From Pontibacterium sp964228735 (lineage in GTDB: Bacteria; Pseudomonadota; Gammaproteobacteria; Pseudomonadales; Balneatricaceae), in the NCBI RefSeq assembly GCF_964228735.1, contig NZ_CAXRBQ010000123.1, positions 32,795 through 96,794 of the forward strand: DNA of 64,000 bases, written 5' to 3'. Every line of letters begins with the position of its first letter. Positions within the stretch are counted from its first letter, which is position 1. Below, piece by piece: positions 58,485-64,000 of this stretch. The notes beneath the pieces were generated by a model, which searched no databases, was not told the origin of the DNA, and saw only the letters and a program-made list of their open reading frames with translations. Made by a program: the position numbers and the translations under genes.

Positions 58485-58510
58485 CCCTCCAGTGAACTTC
58501 GGGTAAGTCA

Positions 58511-59773
58511 ATGGACAAACTGATTATTTCAGGCGGTTCTCCGCTGCGTGGAGAGGTGAAAATCTCGGGCGCAAAAAATTCTGCGTTGCCAATTCTGGCA
58601 GCAGCGCTGCTCTCTAAAGAGCCTGTGAAAATAGGTAACCTGCCGCATCTGCATGACATTACCACCATGCTGGAATTGTTGCGACGCATGGGCGTTGATC
58701 TGGTGATTGACGAAAAAATGTGTGTTGAGATCAATGCCGGCACACTGACTGAGACCGTTGCTCCCTACGAGCTGGTCAAAACCATGCGTGCATCGATTCT
58801 GGTGTTGGGGCCTCTGCTGGCTCACTTTGGTGAAGCTGAGGTTTCACTGCCTGGTGGTTGTGCAATTGGTTCTCGTCCGGTGGATATGCACATTCAGGGC
58901 CTGCGTGCTATGGGTGCCGATGTAGTTGTTGAGGGCGGTTATATCCGAGCGAAGCGCGAAGGACGTCTGCAGGGGGCTCGTGTGTTCTTTGATGTGGTAT
59001 CGGTAACCGGCACAGAGAACATCCTGATGGCTGCCGCGCTGGCTGAAGGTCAGTCTATTCTGGAAAACGTAGCTCGCGAACCGGAAGTGGTGGATCTGGC
59101 TAACTGCCTGAATGCGATGGGTGCAGACATTCAGGGAGCAGGCACTGACACCATAGTTGTTAACGGTGTGGAAGCGCTTCATTCCTGTCACTATGACGTA
59201 CAGCCTGATCGTATTGAAACAGGTACTTTCCTGGCAGCGGCGGCTGCAACCGGTGGCAGTGTGAAGGTGAAGAATACCGATCCAACCATTCTGGATGCGG
59301 TATTACAAAAACTCACCGAAGCCGGTGCGGATGTCACGACCGGTGAGGACTGGATTGCGCTGGACATGCACGGTAAGCGCCCGAAGGCAGTGAATATTAC
59401 TACCGCGCCGTATCCTGCATTCCCAACCGATATGCAGGCTCAGTTCGCTGCGATGAATGCTGTGGCTGAAGGTGTAGGCAAGATTAAAGAGACGGTATTT
59501 GAAAACCGTTTCATGCACATGCAGGAGATGATCCGCATGGGCGCAAAAATTACCATTGATGGTAATACAGCTGTAACTGAAGGTGTAGAACGATTGCAGG
59601 CTGCACCGGTTATGGCGACGGATCTGCGTGCATCGGCAAGTCTGGTTATCGCCGCGTTGGTGAGTGATGGCGATACGATTATTGATCGTATCTATCATAT
59701 CGACCGCGGTTACGAGTGTATTGAAGAGAAACTGCAATTGTTGGGTGCGCGTATCAAGCGTGTACCAGGTTAA
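58511..59773 (+). CDS. murA: UDP-N-acetylglucosamine 1-carboxyvinyltransferase
   Basis: A 420-residue enzyme that starts peptidoglycan synthesis by adding enolpyruvate from PEP to UDP-GlcNAc. It contains SGAKNSALPILAAALL (about residues 17-32), the catalytic cysteine C117 in LPGGCAIGSRPVDMH (so fosfomycin sensitivity is expected) and FPTDMQAQFAAMNAVAEG. The length matches the family. hisG follows 20 bp later. Confidence 0.97.
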   Translation: MDKLIISGGSPLRGEVKISGAKNSALPILAAALLSKEPVKIGNLPHLHDITTMLELLRRMGVDLVIDEKMCVEINAGTLTETVAPYELVKTMRASILVLGPLLAHFGEAEVSLPGGCAIGSRPVDMHIQGLRAMGADVVVEGGYIRAKREGRLQGARVFFDVVSVTGTENILMAAALAEGQSILENVAREPEVVDLANCLNAMGADIQGAGTDTIVVNGVEALHSCHYDVQPDRIETGTFLAAAAATGGSVKVKNTDPTILDAVLQKLTEAGADVTTGEDWIALDMHGKRPKAVNITTAPYPAFPTDMQAQFAAMNAVAEGVGKIKETVFENRFMHMQEMIRMGAKITIDGNTAVTEGVERLQAAPVMATDLRASASLVIAALVSDGDTIIDRIYHIDRGYECIEEKLQLLGARIKRVPG

Positions 59774-59793
59774 ATACAGGTATTGAGAGTAGC

Positions 59794-60450
59794 ATGAAGC
59801 AGCAACTGACTATCGCGCTGTCCAAAGGGCGTATCCTCAAAGAAACACTGCCGTTGCTGGCAGCCGCTGACATTGTTCCAGCTGAGGATATCTTTAGTAG
59901 CCGTAAGCTTATCTTTGATACCAACCATGAACATATCAAGTTTGTAGTGATCCGTGCCACTGACGTGCCAACTTATGTTGAGTATGGCGGCGCAGATATG
60001 GGTATCGCCGGTAAGGATGTATTGCTGGAACATGGTGCTAAAGGCCTGTATGAGCCACTGGATTTGAAGATTGCCCGTTGCAAACTGATGGTTGCAGGTA
60101 TGAAAGATGCTCAGCCTGTCGAAGGCCGAATGAAGGTAGCCTCCAAGTTTGTCAATGTGACTCGGGACTACTTTGCCAAGCAGGGCGTTCAGGTCGACAT
60201 CATTAAACTCTACGGAGCAATGGAGTTGGCGCCAATCATGGGCTTGGCTGACCGTATCGTTGATATTGTTGATACCGGTAATACTCTGCGTGCTAATGGT
60301 CTTGAGCCGATGGAATCGATTGATGATGATATCAGTTCCCGTCTAGTGGTCGGTCAAGCGTCGATGAAAATGAAACACAGTATGATTCAGCCAATTCTGG
60401 ATAAGCTGGCGGAGGCTGTTGCTGCCCGGGAAGCGGAGGCGACAGCATGA
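59794..60450 (+). CDS. hisG: ATP phosphoribosyltransferase, short form
   Basis: A 218-residue enzyme of the HisG-S class, first step of histidine synthesis (ATP plus PRPP). It has LTIALSKGRILKETLPLL (about 3-20), YGGADMGIAGKDVLLE and DIVDTGNTLRANGLEPME (the PRPP loop, about residues 154-171). The C-terminal regulatory domain of the long form is absent, so activity and feedback control need a separate HisZ, which is not in this window. It overlaps hisD by 4 bp. Confidence 0.95.
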   Translation: MKQQLTIALSKGRILKETLPLLAAADIVPAEDIFSSRKLIFDTNHEHIKFVVIRATDVPTYVEYGGADMGIAGKDVLLEHGAKGLYEPLDLKIARCKLMVAGMKDAQPVEGRMKVASKFVNVTRDYFAKQGVQVDIIKLYGAMELAPIMGLADRIVDIVDTGNTLRANGLEPMESIDDDISSRLVVGQASMKMKHSMIQPILDKLAEAVAAREAEATA

Positions 60451-61757
60451 GTGAACTGAATATCAGGCGGCTCGACTCGCAGCAGGCGGACTTTGCCGAG
60501 CAGATGGATAAGCTGCTGGCTTGGGAGGCGGTGTCCGATACTAAGGTCAATCAGATCGTTGATGAGATTCTGACACGAGTAAAGGCTGACGGTGATGCAG
60601 CGGTTGTGGAGTACACCAACCGGTTTGATCGTCTGCAAGCAGTCGGTATGGCAGAGTTGGAAATGAGCCAGGCTCGTTTACAGCAAGCGTTGGATAATTT
60701 GCCAAAGGAGCAGCGTCAGGCACTGGAAACCGCGGCAGAGCGTGTACGCAGTTACCACGAACGCCAGAAAGGTGAATCCTGGCAGTACACCGAAGCTGAC
60801 GGCACTATGCTCGGTCAGAAGGTGACGCCTATGGACCGCGTTGGTCTTTACGTACCAGGCGGTAAAGCGTCCTACCCATCATCAGTGTTGATGAATGCAA
60901 TGCCAGCCAAAGTAGCGGGTGTTGGTGAGATCATCATGGTTGTACCAACCCCGGATGGTGAGGTGAATGAGCTGGTCTTGGCGGCTGCTGCTTTGGCAGG
61001 TGTTGACCGGGTATTCTGTATTGGTGGTGCTCAGGCTGTTGCAGCATTGGCTTACGGTACTGCAACTGTACCTAAGGTCGATAAGATCGTAGGTCCGGGT
61101 AACATCTTCGTGGCAACCGCTAAACGAGCAGTGTTTGGTGTGGTTGGCATCGATATGATCGCAGGTCCATCCGAGATCCTGGTGGTATGTGACGGGAAAA
61201 CCGATCCAGACTGGATTGCCATGGACCTGTTCTCTCAGGCAGAGCACGATGAGGACGCCCAGTCCATTCTGGTTTCTCCAGATGCTGACTTTATCGATGC
61301 GGTAGAAGCAAGCATCAACAAGCTGCTGCCAACCATGGAGCGCGAAGGCATTATTTCTGTTTCCCTGCGTGACCGTGCTGCGTTGGTTAAAGTGCAGAAT
61401 ATGGATGAAGCGATGGTAGTGACCAACCGTATCGCTCCTGAGCACCTGGAATTGTCTGTGGAAGAACCGGAAGCGCTGCTGCCACAGGTGCGCCACGCCG
61501 GAGCGATCTTTATGGGGCGCTACACAGCAGAAGCGCTGGGCGACTACTGCGCAGGACCAAACCACGTACTGCCAACGTCCGGAACGGCGCGTTTCTCTTC
61601 TCCGCTGGGAGTCTACGATTTCCAGAAGCGTTCATCCCTGATCATGTTCTCTGCGGATGGTGCATCGGAGATGGGTAAGGTGGCATCTGTACTGGCGCGT
61701 GGTGAGAGCCTGACGGCGCACGCACGCTCTGCAGAATACCGTATCAAAGAAGACTGA
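60447..61757 (+). CDS. hisD: Histidinol dehydrogenase
   Basis: A 436-residue zinc enzyme that oxidises histidinol to histidine with two NAD+. It shows YVPGGKASYPSSVLMNAMPA (about residues 136-155), GPGNIFVATAKRAVFG, zinc and catalytic residues in MIAGPSEIL, SQAEHDEDAQS and APEHLELSVEEP, and GPNHVLPTSGTARFSSPLG. It overlaps hisG (ATGA), and a bidirectional terminator follows 12 bp after the stop. Confidence 0.97.
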   Translation: MSELNIRRLDSQQADFAEQMDKLLAWEAVSDTKVNQIVDEILTRVKADGDAAVVEYTNRFDRLQAVGMAELEMSQARLQQALDNLPKEQRQALETAAERVRSYHERQKGESWQYTEADGTMLGQKVTPMDRVGLYVPGGKASYPSSVLMNAMPAKVAGVGEIIMVVPTPDGEVNELVLAAAALAGVDRVFCIGGAQAVAALAYGTATVPKVDKIVGPGNIFVATAKRAVFGVVGIDMIAGPSEILVVCDGKTDPDWIAMDLFSQAEHDEDAQSILVSPDADFIDAVEASINKLLPTMEREGIISVSLRDRAALVKVQNMDEAMVVTNRIAPEHLELSVEEPEALLPQVRHAGAIFMGRYTAEALGDYCAGPNHVLPTSGTARFSSPLGVYDFQKRSSLIMFSADGASEMGKVASVLARGESLTAHARSAEYRIKED

Positions 61758-61769
61758 TTTGTCGGTTTT

Positions 61770-61813
61770 CATCCAATAAAAAAGGCTCCTTTGGGAGCCT
61801 TTTTTATTGGATG
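61770..61813. terminator. Bidirectional terminator between hisD and degS
   Basis: Perfect 20-bp arms (61770-61789 and 61794-61813) flank a TTTG loop. AATAAAAAAGGCTCC and its complement give A/T tracts on both sides, so it works for both convergent genes. Confidence 0.93.
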
Positions 61814-61825
61814 AAATTTATTGCT

Positions 61826-62977
61826 TTAACTGCGACTGCGAGGCCGCTCTACGATTTTAACCGGCAGTGATAGCTCCTGATTGTTACGGATCACTTCAAT
61901 CGTGATCTCTTCGCCCGGTTTGTATTTGGCGATTTGATCCATGGAGCTTCGACGGTCCTGAATCGGCTGTTTGTTGATGGAAACCATAATGTCACCCGGC
62001 TGCATACCGGCAATATGAGCCGGGCTGTTTCGGAAGATGCCGGCAATAATCAGGCCGCGGGTATCGGCCATACCGAAGGACTCGGCCAGTTGCGGAGTGA
62101 GTTCCTGTACCTCGATCCCTAGCCAGCCCCGGATAACGCGACCGTGTTGAATCAGGTCCTGCATCACCTGTTTTGTCAGATTGGATGGGATGGCGAAGCC
62201 GATACCCTGAGAGCCGCCGGATTTAGTGTAAATGACCGTATTGATGCCGATCAGGTTGCCGTAGGCGTCGATCAGAGCCCCACCAGAGTTACCGGGGTTG
62301 ATTGCTGCGTCGGTTTGGATAAAGTCCTCGTAGGTGTTGAGGCCCAGGCTGTTGCGGCCCGTGGCGCTGATAATGCCCATCGTAACCGTCTGGCCAACAC
62401 CGAACGGATTGCCGATGGCGAGGGTAACGTCACCCACCTGCAGAGTGTCGGAGTCGGATAGGGTGATAGTTGGCAGGTCCCCCAGCTCGACCTTCAACAC
62501 GGCCAGGTCGGTTTCCGGATCATTTCCAACCAGCGTAGCCATTGCCTCGCGACCATCCTTCAGCGCAACAACGATACTGTCGGCTCCCTCAATCACATGG
62601 TTGTTGGTGGCGATATAGCCCTGTGGGCTGAGAATCACCCCTGACCCTAGGCTAGACTCGATACGCTGACGCTGAGGTGTATCGCGACGTTCCAGAAACT
62701 GCTGATAAAACGGATCATCTTTCAACGGCGCTTTTTGCTGAACCAATGTGCGGGTGTAGATGTTTACCACCGCGGGGGCGGCTACATTGACGGCATCAGC
62801 ATAAGAAACCGGGCCGTGCCCAAGACCGGTTGCAGGCTGGGAGTTAGCCTGGTTGGTCTGGCGAATCTCAACGGTTGTGACCTTCGGTGCAAACAGGTCA
62901 GGAAAAAATTGCAGCAGAATAATCGCCGCAAAAATACCTGTGATCACGGGCCAGAGCAAAAAAGAGAATCGTCGCAT
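61826..62977 (-). CDS. degS: Periplasmic membrane-anchored serine protease, DegS/AlgW type
   Basis: A 383-residue HtrA-family protease. An N-terminal helix (about residues 5-28) anchors it. The trypsin-like domain has the triad H127 (TNNHVIE), D157 (ETDLAVLK) and S231 (NPGNSGGAL). A single PDZ domain (about 285-375, with GIFRNSPAHIAGMQPGDIMV) senses misfolded porin tails. Single PDZ plus anchor indicate DegS/AlgW, which starts sigma-E release by cutting RseA/MucA, rather than soluble DegP. It converges on hisD. Confidence 0.93.
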   Translation of the reverse strand: MRRFSFLLWPVITGIFAAIILLQFFPDLFAPKVTTVEIRQTNQANSQPATGLGHGPVSYADAVNVAAPAVVNIYTRTLVQQKAPLKDDPFYQQFLERRDTPQRQRIESSLGSGVILSPQGYIATNNHVIEGADSIVVALKDGREAMATLVGNDPETDLAVLKVELGDLPTITLSDSDTLQVGDVTLAIGNPFGVGQTVTMGIISATGRNSLGLNTYEDFIQTDAAINPGNSGGALIDAYGNLIGINTVIYTKSGGSQGIGFAIPSNLTKQVMQDLIQHGRVIRGWLGIEVQELTPQLAESFGMADTRGLIIAGIFRNSPAHIAGMQPGDIMVSINKQPIQDRRSSMDQIAKYKPGEEITIEVIRNNQELSLPVKIVERPRSRS

Positions 62978-63058
62978 GGTCTCGGGGGTTGAAGGTTATA
63001 AGGGATTTTAGAATTATACGAAGATAACAATGGTTATGTGAATCTGAATCAGGATTAT

Positions 63059-63820
63059 ATGTCGATAAGTAGGAAAGAACTGATCCGCTATCTGGATCAA
63101 AGACTTAGCCCCGAGCGCTTTCGTGATTACGCGCCCAATGGTTTACAGGTCGAAGGTGCTGAGCAGATCAGCCGAGTGGTGACCGGTGTGACTGCGTCTC
63201 AAGCGCTGTTGGATGAGGCTGTCGCATGGGGCGCTGACACAGTGCTGGTGCACCACGGTTACTTCTGGAAGGGTGAGAACCCATGTATTACCGGAATGAA
63301 GCAACGCCGCCTGAAAACCCTATTGCAGCATGATATAAACCTGATCGGTTATCATCTGCCGTTGGATGCCCATCCTGAGATTGGCAATAACGCCATGTTA
63401 GCGGCGCTGCTGGATATCGAGGTTACAGATGGTCTGGAGGCGGGTAATCCGCTGAGTATTGGTGTTGTTGGTGAGTTTGACGAAGCGCTTAGCCTGAACG
63501 ATCTCGGAACACGCATTGCAAAGGCGTTAGGGCGCGAGCCTGTCCTGATTAAGGGTGGGGATCACCTGATCAAAACAATCGGATTGTGCACCGGTGGAGC
63601 GCAGGACTATATCGACAAGGCGATTGAGCTGGGTCTGGATGCTTACCTGTCTGGCGAAATCTCAGAGCGGACGGTTCACAGTGCGCGCGAAAATGGCGTG
63701 CATTATATCGCTGCGGGTCACCATGCGACTGAGCGGTATGGTGCCAAAGCACTTGGCGAAGAGCTGGCCCGGGAATACGGCTTGGAAGTGCGTTTTGTGG
63801 ATATCGATAATCCCGTGTGA
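63059..63820 (+). CDS. Nif3-like dinuclear metal-centre hexameric protein
   Basis: A 253-residue protein of the NIF3/YbgI family (E. coli GTP cyclohydrolase-like fold). Metal ligands appear in VLVHHGYFWKG (about residues 62-72), YHLPLDAHPEIGNN (about 98-111) and AAGHHATERYGAKALGE near the end. The enzymatic role is unsettled. ATG 63059 has AGGA 5 bp upstream; a GTG 21 bp earlier has none. It diverges from degS. Its terminator appears to be interrupted by an insertion sequence. Confidence 0.9.
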   Translation: MSISRKELIRYLDQRLSPERFRDYAPNGLQVEGAEQISRVVTGVTASQALLDEAVAWGADTVLVHHGYFWKGENPCITGMKQRRLKTLLQHDINLIGYHLPLDAHPEIGNNAMLAALLDIEVTDGLEAGNPLSIGVVGEFDEALSLNDLGTRIAKALGREPVLIKGGDHLIKTIGLCTGGAQDYIDKAIELGLDAYLSGEISERTVHSARENGVHYIAAGHHATERYGAKALGEELAREYGLEVRFVDIDNPV

Positions 63821-63842
63821 GCCAAGGGCTTATGCTCAGACA

Positions 63843-63864
63843 CAAAAAAACCGGCTGAGAGGCC
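63843..63864 (+). terminator. Truncated terminator of the nif3-like gene
   Basis: AAAAAAACCGGC, a TGAGAG loop and GCC look like the first two-thirds of a terminator that should continue GGTTTTTT. Instead the sequence changes to ACTGCTGTCCC at 63865, where the insertion sequence probably begins. Confidence 0.5.
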
Positions 63865-63894
63865 ACTGCTGTCCCATAGTTTGGGATAAATAAG

Positions 63895-63963
63895 AAAGCC
63901 TGAATCCATGTGAGTAAAATGAGTGTGCGAGCAAACACTTTAATCACAAAGGATTCAGGCTTT
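63895..63963 (+). repeat. Inverted repeat covering the transposase start
   Basis: AAAGCCTGAATCC (63895-63907) and GGATTCAGGCTTT (63951-63963) are perfect 13-bp arms with a 43-nt loop. The right arm covers the probable ribosome site AAAGGA and the first bases of the transposase start codon. Confidence 0.7.
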
Positions 63964-64000
63964 GTCACATCATAACACCGCGTTTCATCAGTTGCTGCAG
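63962..64000 (+). CDS. Transposase, N-terminal fragment cut by the window edge
   Basis: From TTG 63962 the frame reads LSHHNTAFHQLLQ to the last base. Many IS4-family transposases begin with a similar HNTxFxQLL segment followed by PRHEFE. The frame is closed by TAA upstream, and TTG preceded by AAAGGA is the only plausible start. Only 13 residues are visible, so the family is a likely but unproved assignment. Confidence 0.5.
   Translation, partial: MSHHNTAFHQLLQ

Larger units (their letters stand above)
63865..64000 (+). mobile_element. Left end of an insertion sequence, IS4-like
   Basis: The stretch holds a possible terminal sequence (ACTGCTGTCCCATAGTTTGG), a long inverted repeat and the first codons of a transposase-like frame that runs off the window. 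The exact outer boundary and target duplication cannot be set without the right end. The family call rests on the first residues of the reading frame. Confidence 0.55.

Overview
The window is one contiguous stretch of a gammaproteobacterial chromosome, probably from a marine Oceanospirillales-type organism. This rests on housekeeping gene blocks with the usual gammaproteobacterial order: mreBCD-maf-rng-yhdP-nitrilase, rpoN-hpf-ptsN-rapZ-npr, lptB-lptA-lptC-kdsC-kdsD, mlaFEDCB-ibaG-murA-hisG-hisD-degS. The short HisG, GatCAB amidotransferase, paired bacterioferritins and a betaine-type BCCT transporter fit such a group. The species is not determined. No prophage, CRISPR array or rRNA operon is visible. 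There is one tRNA, an initiator tRNA-Met, and one insertion sequence that begins at the right edge.

Layout. 1-3.2 kb: end of a parA-like gene, a tiny membrane protein, hpt, then upp-uraA (pyrimidine salvage). 3.3-8.05 kb: an accessory catabolic locus with a GntR/FadR-type regulator convergent to an operon of a BCCT transporter and two unlike enolase-superfamily enzymes. Matching 13-bp palindromes in front of the regulator and the operon suggest one regulon. 8.2-16.8 kb: DUF1289 protein, heterodimeric ABC exporter (mdlA-mdlB), MoxR ATPase plus VWA protein, a GAF-PAS-GGDEF-EAL protein and a small flagellar-rod-like protein. 17-26.2 kb: ppa, fbp, mpl-ubiX, tsaB-uppP, an orphan small protein, rsmJ, plsB and slyX. 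26.2-31.9 kb: small-gene region with a membrane-tethered cold-shock protein, thioredoxin-fold and DUF72 proteins, tRNA-fMet with a decayed partial copy, two bacterioferritin subunits and Bfd under a likely Fur site, a gamma-glutamylcyclotransferase-like protein, a lipoprotein and an acetyltransferase.

31.9-44.9 kb: gatCAB facing left and mreBCD-maf-rng-yhdP-nitrilase facing right. 44.9-54.9 kb, mostly leftward: darP, mgtE, the nitrogen-PTS/RpoN cluster, LPS transport and Kdo synthesis genes and a Ca/Na antiporter. 55.1-61.8 kb, rightward: the Mla lipid-transport operon, ibaG, murA, hisG and hisD. The window ends with a DegS/AlgW protease, a Nif3-like protein and the left end of an IS4-like element that appears to have cut into the nif3 terminator.

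Together these blocks serve envelope building (rod-shape control, peptidoglycan precursors and recycling, undecaprenyl phosphate, LPS export, phospholipid balance, periplasmic stress sensing), with nucleotide salvage, iron storage and translation factors alongside.

The two most unusual signals are (i) the mreC start: the only start that gives a complete MreC N-terminus is ATT, and its ribosome-binding site lies in the arm of a strong RNA hairpin; and (ii) the GntR/BCCT/double-enolase locus with a shared predicted operator, an apparently uncharacterised betaine-type utilisation system.
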